NCBI RefSeq assembly: GCF_003612555.1
Contig: NZ_RAZF01000003.1
Coordinates: 62,001-126,000, forward strand
Source of the DNA: Acutalibacter sp. 1XD8-33
Lineage (GTDB): Bacteria > Bacillota > Clostridia > Oscillospirales > Acutalibacteraceae
DNA: 64,000 bases
Direction of reading: 5' to 3'
The translations under genes and the position numbers were made by a program. The first letter of the stretch is position 1. Every line of letters starts with the position of its first letter. The notes under the pieces were generated by a model that made no database searches, was not told the DNA's origin, and saw nothing but the letters and a program-made list of their open reading frames with translations. Positions 10,601 through 18,762 of the stretch are shown here, piece by piece.

Positions 10601-10976
10601 CGTTCACCGCCGTGAGCATCAGATCGGTAATCCTGCCGGATTTGGCGGCGCTCTTGTACACTTCCAGCTGATCTTCGCAGGCGGCGATAGCCGAGGACAT
10701 TAGAATCCGCCGGCCGCCATCGGTAAGCCTGTGCCCCGCCGCGCCCCCCACCTGGCGGAACACTGTCTCTGCCAGCCGGGTGAAGCTATAGATGCCGATG
10801 GCGTTGGCTCGCTGAGGGCCCGCCAGGCGCAGCATAGCTTTTTCTGTCTCAAAGCTGTACTGCTCCGGCACCAGCATGATGCATTTGCCGTCTCCCTGGA
10901 GGCTTCGGTCTGAAAGTACCTGGCGGAGATATTCCGTTTTCCCGCTGCCTGCCCGGCCCAATACAAATTGCAGCAT
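7668..10976 (-). CDS. addB: Helicase-exonuclease AddAB, AddB-like subunit
   Basis: A 1102-aa AddB/RexB-type protein that, with AddA, resects double-strand breaks for recombination. Walker A is GRAGSGKT at residues 7-14. The C-terminal third is a PD-(D/E)XK nuclease, with GTIDRVD and VVDYKTGKK as the metal and lysine motifs. The iron-sulfur cysteines of the family are visible: one before the nuclease in HSCPFKYFC and a CxxCx5C set near the end (CQYCPYGAVC). The ATG at 10976 has GGGAGG before it; the upstream extension lacks one. No addA follows in this window; only the 62-aa protein is downstream, so addA must lie elsewhere. Confidence 0.92.
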   Translation of the reverse strand: MLQFVLGRAGSGKTEYLRQVLSDRSLQGDGKCIMLVPEQYSFETEKAMLRLAGPQRANAIGIYSFTRLAETVFRQVGGAAGHRLTDGGRRILMSSAIAACEDQLEVYKSAAKSGRITDLMLTAVNEMKLCGIPPERLTEASGELKSLGLAQKLRELGIIYAAYNALVAASYLDSRDDLTRLLEALKGTGLFSGYTIAVDSFEGFTPQELGVLEELLRQADSVLVSLCTDGLSQDGAGLFALVDRTRWRLTRLAEENQIPLLPPVTLTHSPRFQNESLKLLEAQLFFPEEGLVSQDSQGITLFEARDVFQESEYVAASIRGLVSQGMRYRDISIICRSPQQYYGSLDVALKKRDVPCFLSQPVRVDGEPVTRFVLGAFEAVQSGLDTGELLEMLKTGVAGFTPEEISDLENYAFLWRLSGAAWRDVFIRHPRGFGWEMTEEDAACLEELNALRERLIPPLARFGERTADASGAEISEAVYQLLMDFGLEEGLPEYCRRLELDGEDAIAARQLRVWDLLMEVLDQMHSILGDRKTSRERYYRLLKEVLAGEDVSEIPQTVDEVVFGTAEQVRQSSPKAVFLIGVTQGDFPLNPRSSGVFSDGERRELIALDLPLGDPLEQKAIEERYLAYSVACAPSERLTISWPRSAGGEDKEPSELVAGVRGVFPCLEPVRDLPEEFFANSREAAFSRMAARWQENSPQGAALRQFIREDPDYAGRLEALERAAGERPQRVEDLALAEKLYGGRIFLSPTQVETYHSCPFKYFCRYGLNARERRPAQVDVLQYGTIMHYLLENIFRIPSGERAGYGEEKLLEMVRELIGAYARENMGGLELLSGREKYRLDRMAQSACKLIRHIEAELAQSRFVPEHMEWKLGKDAPPLRVETGDGRVVTVGGTIDRVDVYRRPDGRSYVRVVDYKTGKKSFKLADVLYGLNMQMLVYLAALVEDGKNLPAGILYMPAGEPAVSAERGSGQEEVEKVNRRQLKMSGLVLDDSGIIQAMEAGAKGEFIPAALKKDGTPDSRSSVLSPEHLGLVLEHSKRLVASMGQALLEGEAAARPNMKNHSACQYCPYGAVCGKELGERDVEEERLTEKEAMERIVEKGGH

Positions 10977-11028
10977 TTGCTCCTCCCACAGGCCGCGAGG
11001 GTCCCTCACATGCCCAGTTTTTGCTACA

Positions 11029-11057
11029 ATTATACACCCGTTTCAAAGTTCTGGCAA
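11029..11057 (-). promoter_or_regulatory. Promoter of addB
   Basis: On the minus strand TTGCCA (11057-11052) and TATAAT (11034-11029) are separated by exactly 17 bases, about 50 bases before the addB start. Confidence 0.75.
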
Positions 11058-11085
11058 GAGAATATGTTTTTGGACTTAATTAACG

Positions 11086-11688
11086 TTATCCCCCGGCCAA
11101 CCAGTTTTTCAGCTCCTCATACCACTCTGCCAGTTTGAACTCCACCTGATACCGGCCCGGACTCTGGGCAACCTTCCGCTGGTTTTCCGGTAGCGTGGCC
11201 AACACGTCCTTCTCCCCGGCGGCGGGCAGACAGAGAGCCGGGAACACCACGCACCACCAGTTATGCCCTTCCCCCTCTCCAATCACCACCCGTAAAGCTC
11301 GATACCGTCCTGCCGGCAGAGTGAAATTCTCATAGGTCCTGGTGGGAAAGAACTCCTCTGTCACTTGAACTGTCGCCCGGTCTGTAAAGCCATTTGCCTT
11401 TATAACATTCTCCGCCGCCCCCCGGATCCCCTCCAGATGGGTACAGATCTGTACATTCGCCTCTTCCAAGGTCTCCGCTCCCTGGCACCAGCGGTTCGCC
11501 TCTTCCAATACCGCGTCCCGGACCCGCAATTTCAAGTCCTGGTCCTCTTGCCTGTCTGAGTTGGCCACCACATGCAGGCGCAGAATATTCTCCGGCAACT
11601 GTTCGCTGGCCGCAGCCACCCGCAGCCATCCGCAGCTAGCTGCCAGCAGGAAACCGCAGGCCATCACTCTTGCCGCAAATCGTTTCAT
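11086..11688 (-). CDS. spoIIR: Stage II sporulation protein R
   Basis: A 200-aa SpoIIR, the secreted signal made in the forespore that triggers SpoIIGA to activate sigma-E in the mother cell. An N-terminal signal sequence (about residues 1-27) is followed by RLHVVANSD, which is typical of the family, and by GHNWWCVVFPALC near residue 147, the conserved core. Length agrees with the family. It is a single-gene unit. A sigma-F promoter was not identified with confidence. Confidence 0.93.
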   Translation of the reverse strand: MKRFAARVMACGFLLAASCGWLRVAAASEQLPENILRLHVVANSDRQEDQDLKLRVRDAVLEEANRWCQGAETLEEANVQICTHLEGIRGAAENVIKANGFTDRATVQVTEEFFPTRTYENFTLPAGRYRALRVVIGEGEGHNWWCVVFPALCLPAAGEKDVLATLPENQRKVAQSPGRYQVEFKLAEWYEELKNWLAGG

Positions 11689-12012
11689 GAAATCCCTCTT
11701 CTCTTCAGATCGTTGGAAAAAGTATGGGCAGCGGGATAAAGTTTATACAGGGCTTTCCAAAATTGCATTTTTGTGTTATGATGGACACAAGATTTTGCTT
11801 ATCCGGACAGAAAAGCAGCCCTTGCTATATCCCATGGGTTTTTGTTCTTCCCTTTGACGCTCTGCTCTTAAAGACTGGCAGACGCTTCTCTCCCGCTGCA
11901 GGAGTGCAAAGTGATTTTCCTTAACACAATTTGCCGCGTGTTTTCGCATTACAATTGCCCCCATTTATGTAAACTATTTTTCCTTGACATCATTTCTCTG
12001 AAAGGAGTCGAT
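11689..12012. other. Intergenic region between spoIIR and the transporter
   Basis: Divergent control region of about 320 bases with no gene. A weak plus-strand promoter candidate (TTTCCA, 17 bases, TATGAT) lies near 11757-11785. No known riboswitch fold was recognised, although a metal transporter follows. Confidence 0.4.
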
Positions 12013-12864
12013 ATGGAAAACTTATTGGAAATCATCTGGGACGCGGTCCTGGACTCGCTGAAAAACCTGCCCTTTCTCTTGGGCGCCTACCTTCTCATTG
12101 AATTCATAGAGCATCGGGCCAGTCAGCGTCTTACTCAGGCTCTGACCCGCCTGGGACCTTTGGGGCCTTTGGGCGGCGCGGTGCTGGGATGTGTTCCCCA
12201 ATGCGGCTTCTCTGTGGCTGCCGCCAATTTTTATGCTGGAAGGCTCATCTCTCCCGGAACCTTGCTGGCCGTTTTTCTGGCCACCTCCGACGAGGCCCTT
12301 CCCATTCTGCTCAGCCATCCGGAAGCTCTGGACAGTCTGGGCCGGCTGCTGGGGGTCAAGTTTGTGGCTGCGGCTCTGCTGGGAATTGCGGTGGACCTCG
12401 TGGCCGTCCACGTTTTGCACCATGAGGAAAAAGTGCCTTTCCACGACCTTTGTGAGGACTGCGGCTGCGAAGAGAAAGGAGTGCTCCGCTCTGCTCTCAC
12501 TCACACTGTAAAGGTATTTACCTTTTTGCTTTTGGTAAATTTTCTCCTGAATTGGGCAATTTTTTTAGTGGGTGAAGATCGTATCTCCCGCCTCCTGCTG
12601 TCTGGGAGTTGGTTCCAGCCTCTTTTAGCTGGACTTCTGGGCTTCATCCCCAACTGTGCCGCCTCTGTTATTCTCACCGAACTCTATTTAGGCGGTTCTC
12701 TCTCCTTTGGGTCTGCTATAGCCGGGCTCTGCACCGGGGCCGGACTCGGTCTGGCGGTACTGTTTAAGGTAAACAGAAACTTCAGGGATAACCTGTTCAT
12801 AATAGGAATACTCTACGTGGCAGCAATCCTCACCGGCACGCTGTGCCAGTTTCTCTTCTCCTAA
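12013..12864 (+). CDS. Putative manganese/arsenic transporter (PF11449-like)
   Basis: A 283-aa polytopic membrane protein. Two related halves each carry a Pro-Cys motif: GCVPQCGFS with ATSDEALP in the first, and GFIPNCAAS in the second. This is the pattern of the family annotated as putative manganese transporter or arsenic efflux protein. A His- and Cys-rich cytoplasmic loop (HHEEKVPFHDLCEDCGC, about residues 136-152) could bind metal. The ATG follows AAAGGAG; the longer frame from 11911 is not supported. Monocistronic. The substrate is inferred only from family naming. Confidence 0.8.
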   Translation: MENLLEIIWDAVLDSLKNLPFLLGAYLLIEFIEHRASQRLTQALTRLGPLGPLGGAVLGCVPQCGFSVAAANFYAGRLISPGTLLAVFLATSDEALPILLSHPEALDSLGRLLGVKFVAAALLGIAVDLVAVHVLHHEEKVPFHDLCEDCGCEEKGVLRSALTHTVKVFTFLLLVNFLLNWAIFLVGEDRISRLLLSGSWFQPLLAGLLGFIPNCAASVILTELYLGGSLSFGSAIAGLCTGAGLGLAVLFKVNRNFRDNLFIIGILYVAAILTGTLCQFLFS

Positions 12865-12875
12865 GCGCTTTCAAC

Positions 12876-12915
12876 CGAAAAAGCGGAGCAGACTTCTCGT
12901 CTCTCCGCTTTTTCG
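12876..12915. terminator. Bidirectional terminator between convergent genes
   Basis: CGAAAAAGCGGAG (12876-12888) pairs perfectly with CTCCGCTTTTTCG (12903-12915). The A and T runs make it usable in both directions, for the transporter and for ispE. Confidence 0.9.
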
Positions 12916-12962
12916 TAAAGCAAAATAGCTTGTCAAGCTCTTTCTCGCACTGCAGTATAAAG

Positions 12963-13814
12963 TTATATACCTTCACATGGCCGGATAAGAAAGGTTCTGC
13001 CCTTCCCATCCAGCTGGCGCATAGCCCATCTGGCCTGCTGCTCTGTCTCAAAAATGCCGTATACGCCGGAACCGCTGCCCGTCATCATGGCTCCCAGAGC
13101 CCCCGCCTCCATCATAGCCCGTTTCAGGGCCCGAACCGGAGCCAGTCGGATGGTCTCATCAAACCGGTTGGCCACACTTTTTGCCACCCGCCGCAAATTT
13201 CCAGCGGTCAGGGCCTCCACCATCCGAGGCGTTGCCTGGGTACTGGACAGGGGATATTGGTCCAGCAGCGCATAGGCCCGGGGGGTGCTCATACCTGTGG
13301 GGGGTTTGCAAACTACCAGCCAGCACTCTGGCATGGGGGAAACTGGGGCCACATCCGCCCCAATACCTGTACATCGGGCCGCGCCTCCCAGAACGCAGAA
13401 CGGCACATCCGCCCCTACCCGGGCTCCAATCTCCATGAGCTTTTCTGTGGAAAGCCCCTTTTGATACATCTCATTCAGTCCTCGAAGCACTGCCGCCGCG
13501 TCTGCGCTTCCGCCGCCCATGCCCGACCGGCTGGGAATATATTTGCGGATAAAGATGTAAACTCCTTCCCCTTGTATCCCCTGGTCCTCCAGGAAGAATT
13601 TCGCCGCACGAAAGGCAGTATTCTTACTGTCCACTGGCAAGCTCTCCCGGCTGCACTGCAAATGCACCCCTGGCTCATGGCTATGCTGAATCTCCAGCTC
13701 ATCCCATATAGACACGCTCTGCATCACGGTATCCAGCAGGTGGTAGCCGTCCTCCCGCCTACCTAACACATCCAAAGTCAGATTGATCTTTCCATAGGCC
13801 TTTACTTTCATCAT
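12963..13814 (-). CDS. ispE: 4-diphosphocytidyl-2-C-methyl-D-erythritol kinase
   Basis: A 283-aa GHMP kinase of the MEP isoprenoid pathway that phosphorylates CDP-methylerythritol. The N-terminal AYGKINLTLDVLGRREDGYH and the ATP loop SGMGGGSADAAAVL are diagnostic, and MMTGSGSGVYGIF is the C-terminal GHMP motif. Two adjacent ATGs (13814 and 13811) are possible; AAAGGGG lies about ten bases upstream of the first. The frame extends to 13892 without a ribosome site. Length is normal. Monocistronic, convergent with the metal transporter. Confidence 0.93.
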   Translation of the reverse strand: MMKVKAYGKINLTLDVLGRREDGYHLLDTVMQSVSIWDELEIQHSHEPGVHLQCSRESLPVDSKNTAFRAAKFFLEDQGIQGEGVYIFIRKYIPSRSGMGGGSADAAAVLRGLNEMYQKGLSTEKLMEIGARVGADVPFCVLGGAARCTGIGADVAPVSPMPECWLVVCKPPTGMSTPRAYALLDQYPLSSTQATPRMVEALTAGNLRRVAKSVANRFDETIRLAPVRALKRAMMEAGALGAMMTGSGSGVYGIFETEQQARWAMRQLDGKGRTFLIRPCEGI

Positions 13815-13934
13815 CCTCAGCCCCTTTCCTGTAACAGCACATACCTTTACACATATAACGTGCCGCCCGCATCCTCCACTATCCTTTCCCAAATCTTGGG
13901 TTTCATTCGCGCCATATTGTAACGCTAAACTTCT

Positions 13935-15104
13935 TTACAGCTCTGCCAAAAAAGCCTCCATCCGGTTTAGGGCCTCCGTAATATGCTTGATGGAATAGGA
14001 GTAGGAAATCCGCACAAATCCTTCTCCACTGGCCCCAAAAGCGTCTCCCGGCACCACCGCCACATGCTTCCCATAAATGAGCTTTTCACTAAACTCCATA
14101 GATGTCAAGCCGGTTGACTTTACGGATGGAAACACATAAAAGGCACCTTCCGGCTCAAAGCATTTCAGACCCATATTGTTTAGCCCGTCCACGATCAGCC
14201 TGCGGCGCATGTCATACTGGCCGCGCATATAGGCGATATCCTCGTCGCCATTTTTTAGAGCCTCAATGGCCGCATACTGGCTGGTGGTAGGCGCGCTCAT
14301 AATCGCAAACTGGTGGAGCTTGGTCATCAGAGAGATGATCTCCTTGGGTCCGGCCGCGTAGCCCAGCCTCCAGCCGGTCATGGAGTGAGCCTTGGAGAAG
14401 CCGTTCACCACCACGGTCCGCTCCCACATTCCCGGCAGGGAGGCAAAGGTCACATGCCCCTCCCTGGTATAGGTGAGGGCGGCATAGATCTCATCAGAGA
14501 GCACCAGCAGGTTGTGGCGTTCCACTACCTGGGCAATTTCCGCCAGGTCCTCCCGGCTCATCACGGCACCGGTGGGGTTGTTGGGGTAGGGCAGAATCAG
14601 CAGTTTTGTCCGGTCCGTAATCTTGGCTTCCAGCTGCTCCGCCGTGAGCTTGAAGCCGTTTTCCGGTCCTGTTTCAATGATAACCGGTACGCCCCCCGCC
14701 ATCTGGGTGATGGGCACATAGCACACAAAGCTGGGCTCTGGGATGAGGACCTCTTCCCCTGGATTCACCAGACTGCGCACGCACAGGTCAATGGCCTCGG
14801 ACCCCCCCACGGTGACAAGCACTTGGCTTTCCGGCTCATATTCCACGCCGTAATGCCGGGCCAGAAAACGGGCGATCTCTGTGCGCAGCTGCATAAAGCC
14901 CCGGTTGGGCGTATAGCGGGTGCGCCCCTTCTCCAAAGACGCGATTCCTGCTTCCCGTATATGCCAGGGGGTGTGAAAGTCCGGCTCACCCACAGAAAGG
15001 GAGATCACATCCTCCATCTCGTGGGCAATATCGAAAAACTTGCGGATCCCCGAGGGCTTGATCCGCTTCGCGGTAGAATTCATCAGTTTATCATAGTCAA
15101 TCAC
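13935..15104 (-). CDS. PLP-dependent aminotransferase, class I/II
   Basis: A 389-aa fold-type I aminotransferase. The PLP lysine is in NGFSKAHSMTGWRLGY, and SVGEPDFHTP and PYPNNPTGAV are typical of the aspartate/PatA branch. The probable start is a GTG at 15104 (MIDYDKL), preceded by AGAGGAAG and overlapping the end of the Lrp gene by eight bases. That overlap implies coupling. The amino acid substrate cannot be read from sequence; with an Lrp-type regulator upstream, amino-acid-responsive control is likely. Confidence 0.88.
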   Translation of the reverse strand: MIDYDKLMNSTAKRIKPSGIRKFFDIAHEMEDVISLSVGEPDFHTPWHIREAGIASLEKGRTRYTPNRGFMQLRTEIARFLARHYGVEYEPESQVLVTVGGSEAIDLCVRSLVNPGEEVLIPEPSFVCYVPITQMAGGVPVIIETGPENGFKLTAEQLEAKITDRTKLLILPYPNNPTGAVMSREDLAEIAQVVERHNLLVLSDEIYAALTYTREGHVTFASLPGMWERTVVVNGFSKAHSMTGWRLGYAAGPKEIISLMTKLHQFAIMSAPTTSQYAAIEALKNGDEDIAYMRGQYDMRRRLIVDGLNNMGLKCFEPEGAFYVFPSVKSTGLTSMEFSEKLIYGKHVAVVPGDAFGASGEGFVRISYSYSIKHITEALNRMEAFLAEL

Positions 15105-15591
15105 AAAGGTTGCTTCCTCTCTCGTCGATTTCCTCATAGTCGCTGTTAAAGATCACGCCGCCATCCTTATACTTGGTCAGCACAAAATGGGTAGCCGTGG
15201 ACAGCACGCCGTCGATGGTTGCCAGGCGCTTTGAAACAAACATGGCAATATCCTGCATTGTCCGGCCAGCCACTGTAACAGCCAGATCATATCCTCCAGA
15301 CATGAGGTACACGCTTTCCACCTCTGGAAAATTCATCACCCGGCCGGCGATCTCATCGAAGCCCGTGTCCTTCTGCGGGGAAACCCGCAGCTCGATTAAG
15401 GCCGTGGCTTTCTGGGTTTCCGTACGCTCCCAGTTAATCAGCGCATGGTATCCGTTAATCACGCCCTCCCGCTCATACCGCGCGATGGCCTTCCGCACAT
15501 TTTCTTCTGTTTCCCCCAGCATAACCGCCAGCTGATTTGCACTGAGCTTGGCTTCATCCTGCAAAAGTTCTAAGATCTGTTCCATTGCCAT
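15097..15591 (-). CDS. Lrp/AsnC family transcriptional regulator
   Basis: A 164-aa regulator with an N-terminal winged helix (residues about 1-50, KLSANQLAVMLGETEENVRKAI) and a RAM ligand-binding domain (about 65-145; VESVYLMSGGYDLAVTV is typical). Start ATG has AGGAG seven bases upstream. It overlaps the aminotransferase gene downstream. Probably senses an amino acid and controls this operon. Confidence 0.88.
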   Translation of the reverse strand: MAMEQILELLQDEAKLSANQLAVMLGETEENVRKAIARYEREGVINGYHALINWERTETQKATALIELRVSPQKDTGFDEIAGRVMNFPEVESVYLMSGGYDLAVTVAGRTMQDIAMFVSKRLATIDGVLSTATHFVLTKYKDGGVIFNSDYEEIDERGSNLCD

Positions 15592-15701
15592 ATTGGCGCT
15601 CCTCTCGTTTTCACTTCACCTGATTCGACATAAAATGTATAATTTCCTCTCCGATCTGCTGGTAGAGGCCCTTCCAATCAGAACGCAGCTTGCCCGCCGC
15701 C

Positions 15702-16511
15702 TCACTCCAAAGGCAGCATCACAGGCCGCCGTTTTTCATATATGGCGAACTCCGTAAAGCCCGCCTCTTTGAGCAGCCCCATCCCCTCGTCAATCCCTCC
15801 GCCCAAATCCTCTGTGCAGTGGGCATCGGAGCCCAAGGTCGCCAACCGCCCTCCTAACTCCCGGTAACGAGCGAGCAGGGGAAGGTCCGGCATAGTGCGC
15901 CCCAGCTTCTGCCGCAGCCCGGAGGTGTTCACCTCCAGGGCGATTTCCTTCTGGATCAGTGCTAAAAACACCTGGTCAATGGCCTCTTTGTGGGGATGCA
16001 GGTCAATAGAGATCCCCTGCTCCCCCTGGATATACCGCAGGGGATAGGTGAGATGCCCCAGGGAGTCGAACCCGCCCCAGGATATCATTTCCAGGAGCTC
16101 CCGCCAATACTCCCGCAAAAGGCCATGAATTTCCTCCAAGGGCATCCGGGTACAGTCCAGAAAATAGAAATCCTCCCGATTTTCCAGGTTGTGCAGGGAC
16201 CCTATGACGAAATCATAGGGAAAACGCTTCACTGCGTCCTCCGCCCCAGACAGGTCCTGCAGGGGTTGGCCTAATTCCAGGCCCCGGCAAAACCGGATTT
16301 CCTCCGGGGCCAGGGCCTCCATGGCCCCAAAGGCCGTCTGGGCCCTTTCCCGGTATTTTTCCCAATATTCCTGGCACTCACAGTGGTCCGTCAGAGTGTA
16401 CGCATAGAGGCCAAGTTCCCGTGCCCGGGCCAGCATGGCGGCGGGAGTATGGCGGCCATCTGGAGAACAGGCCGAATGATTGTGGCAGTCACTGGCAAAG
16501 GAGTGGAGCAT
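15702..16511 (-). CDS. Histidinol-phosphatase, PHP (HisJ) family
   Basis: A 269-aa PHP-domain phosphoesterase. The metal-binding motifs occur in order: DCHNHS, LTDHCE, RGLELG, IGSLHN, HLTYP and GSDAHC. This is the HisK/HisJ arrangement of histidinol-phosphatase, which removes phosphate from L-histidinol phosphate. No other his gene is near, so the substrate rests on family resemblance. ATG at 16511 has GAGGTGA before it; an in-frame GTG at 16518-16520 is less likely. Confidence 0.85.
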   Translation of the reverse strand: MLHSFASDCHNHSACSPDGRHTPAAMLARARELGLYAYTLTDHCECQEYWEKYRERAQTAFGAMEALAPEEIRFCRGLELGQPLQDLSGAEDAVKRFPYDFVIGSLHNLENREDFYFLDCTRMPLEEIHGLLREYWRELLEMISWGGFDSLGHLTYPLRYIQGEQGISIDLHPHKEAIDQVFLALIQKEIALEVNTSGLRQKLGRTMPDLPLLARYRELGGRLATLGSDAHCTEDLGGGIDEGMGLLKEAGFTEFAIYEKRRPVMLPLE

Positions 16512-16697
16512 GGCGATCACCTCGCAATTTCACATATACCGGGGTATTATAGCATATTTGAAGCTAAAATGGAAGAAAAACCTGGAAAAAAGCGCATTTT
16601 TAAGCAAAATACTGTGTGGCGGCGGTAATCGGCAGCGGCGATTGCCCGGCCCCTGGAGGCCAACCATAACTATAGTAAATGAACTTAATGAACCATA

Positions 16698-16727
16698 CAA
16701 AAAAGCCCCTCTCCGGCAGGGGCTTTT
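16698..16727 (-). terminator. Terminator of the polysaccharide cluster
   Basis: AAGCCCCT and AGGGGCTT pair around a short loop, and on the minus strand the hairpin is followed by TTTTTTG. It lies just after the last glycosyltransferase gene. Confidence 0.88.
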
Positions 16728-16741
16728 GGAAACAGCGCCGG

Positions 16742-17785
16742 TCAGGCGCGCTTGATATAGCGCTGAAAGAAGTATCCGCCCCAGCAGACGGCTTTCAGCA
16801 TATGATACCATCTCCGCTGGAACAAGAAAATAGCAATCCGGCTTTTTAAGATTGGGTTTTTCCGATTGTACTGAAGGGCCTCCCGGAAAATCTCATTTAC
16901 CCGGATTTCCTCGCAGACGGCGCGGCTCTCCTCAAATTTCATCCGGCTGCGTGGATCAAAGGCATCAGAGAGCAACACGTACACTATCATGCTGAGGGCG
17001 TGAATATAGAAGTATTCTTCCAGCTGTAAAAACATTCCGCCCCGTTGCAAAATCCGCTTTATCTCAGCTTCCATCCGTATGTGGTGGGCTAACCGGTGGG
17101 GATTATAGCGGCGTGTGGCAGAGCTCATGTGCGATTGCAGAAGATATACTGTCTTGGGAATATACAAGCAAGATTTCATAGCCTGCCAGTATTCCATATT
17201 AAAAAGCAAATCCTCGCTAAACCCGATCTCTCGAGCAAAGCGGATCTGTGACCGTTCTATCAATCCTCTCCTATAGGCTTTTCCCCAGGGAAACGCCAAC
17301 GCAGCCCGGCAGCCTGGCTCCAAAGACTGGAACCGCAGCATTTTCTCGGTGAACTCTCTGGCAATGGCCTCGCCGGAATATACCACCGGCTCTTTCCGGC
17401 CTGGACGCCTCTTTTTCCAGCCCCTCTCTTTCAAAGGAAAATAGTCAAACAACAGCAGGTCATACTGGCAGTATTCCTCCCGATCCACAAGGGAAAGAAA
17501 ATCCGGAGAGATGTAGTCGTCCGCGTCCGCAAAGACAACCCACTCCCCCACAGCCTCTTCCAGCCCCCGGTTTCTGGCTGCGGAAACCCCCTGGTTCTCC
17601 TGGTGGATATACTTCACCCGACCGTCCTTTTGGGCGTAGGACTTGCAGATTTCCCCGCAGCCGTCGGTGGAACCATCGTCCACCAAAATCACCTCAAAGT
17701 CCCGGAAGGCGGATCCCAACACCGAATCCACACAACGCCCCAGATATTGTTCCATATTGTAGACAGGAATGATAACCGAAATCAC
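16742..17785 (-). CDS. Glycosyltransferase family 2
   Basis: A 347-aa GT2 enzyme. SVIIPVYN, the DDGSTDG nucleotide-binding turn and the DADDY acceptor of the GT-A fold lie in the first 100 residues; the rest is a helical acceptor domain. The start is a GTG at 17785 with AAGGAGGGGG upstream, overlapping the preceding gene by GTGA. A longer frame to 17923 would run through that gene. It is the last gene of the leftward polysaccharide cluster. Donor and acceptor sugars are unknown. Confidence 0.85.
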   Translation of the reverse strand: MISVIIPVYNMEQYLGRCVDSVLGSAFRDFEVILVDDGSTDGCGEICKSYAQKDGRVKYIHQENQGVSAARNRGLEEAVGEWVVFADADDYISPDFLSLVDREEYCQYDLLLFDYFPLKERGWKKRRPGRKEPVVYSGEAIAREFTEKMLRFQSLEPGCRAALAFPWGKAYRRGLIERSQIRFAREIGFSEDLLFNMEYWQAMKSCLYIPKTVYLLQSHMSSATRRYNPHRLAHHIRMEAEIKRILQRGGMFLQLEEYFYIHALSMIVYVLLSDAFDPRSRMKFEESRAVCEEIRVNEIFREALQYNRKNPILKSRIAIFLFQRRWYHMLKAVCWGGYFFQRYIKRA

Positions 17786-18759
17786 TTCTGCCCCCTCCTT
17801 TTTGGATTGAGCCCCCGCAGGCGCCATTTGATACACGAAATCAGGATTCTGTCCAAATAAGCGCACCTCTTTCTGAGCCCCAGCCGCCGCATCTGGAATA
17901 ACGCTTTTGCGGTCCGGCCCCAATCCCGCTGCCTAACGGCCAACCCCACTCTTCTGTGGAGCTGCCATTCCAGAATCCCGGCGCGCTCCTTTTTCTCCAT
18001 CCCGCAGATCTCCGCGATCTCATCCGTCATGGCCTCATAGGCCCGGTATTTCTCGTCCTCCTGCTCCCTTGTGAGGGGCTGGCGAGAATGGCTCCCCGAC
18101 CGCTGCCAGACTCCGTAAAGCTCCCTCTGTATGGTGGGGCAGGGATAGCGGTAGAGATAGGGCAACAGCATCTGGAAGTTCTGGCCCACCGGGTACACAG
18201 GGATCCGGCTTTCCGGGTAGATCTGGAAAAAGCGGGCGGATTCCAGCATGTAGCACCCGCAGCACACAAAGGTCCGCGACCAGAGTATATCCCAGAAAAG
18301 CCGCTCTCTAGAGAGGTCGCCGAAGGATTCATCCCGTGCGGGCGCGGGCTTCCCGGTGGCGCCGTCCACGTAATAGGGCAGGGAGCGGACGCAGTGGTAC
18401 TCCGGGCGGGAGCGGAGAAACTCCACCCGCACCGCCACGGACTCCGGCTCCAGTACGTCGTCGCTGTCCGGCCAGATCAGGTACTCCCCCCGGACCCAGG
18501 GCAGGCCCAGATTCATGGCCCCCGCCGCGCAGCTGTGCTCCCCATGGACGATCTCATAGCCATAGCCCCGAGTCGCGAACCGCTCCCGGTAGCCCTCCGC
18601 CAGGGCTAGGGTGCCGTCCGTGGAGCCGTCGTCCGCCAGAATCATCTGGATGGAGGGGTAGGTCTGGGCCAGGACGGAGTCCAGCATCCGGGCAAGATGC
18701 CCCTCTCCGTTGTACACCGGCGTCACCACGGACACCAGCCCAGGCACAAACTCCCGCAT
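17782..18759 (-). CDS. Glycosyltransferase family 2
   Basis: A 325-aa GT2 enzyme with SVVTPVYN at the start, LADDGSTDGT near residue 42 and WPDSDDV near 96 as the metal and donor site. AAGGAGGGG precedes the ATG. It sits three bases after the FrhB-DUF1919 gene and overlaps the next GT2, so all are one transcript. Specificity is unknown. Confidence 0.88.
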   Translation of the reverse strand: MREFVPGLVSVVTPVYNGEGHLARMLDSVLAQTYPSIQMILADDGSTDGTLALAEGYRERFATRGYGYEIVHGEHSCAAGAMNLGLPWVRGEYLIWPDSDDVLEPESVAVRVEFLRSRPEYHCVRSLPYYVDGATGKPAPARDESFGDLSRERLFWDILWSRTFVCCGCYMLESARFFQIYPESRIPVYPVGQNFQMLLPYLYRYPCPTIQRELYGVWQRSGSHSRQPLTREQEDEKYRAYEAMTDEIAEICGMEKKERAGILEWQLHRRVGLAVRQRDWGRTAKALFQMRRLGLRKRCAYLDRILISCIKWRLRGLNPKRRGQK

Positions 18760-18762
18760 CGA

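Noticed and set aside
11900-12012. Manganese riboswitch upstream of the putative manganese transporter
   Set aside because: No yybP-ykoY-like helices or conserved loops could be found in this AT-rich leader.
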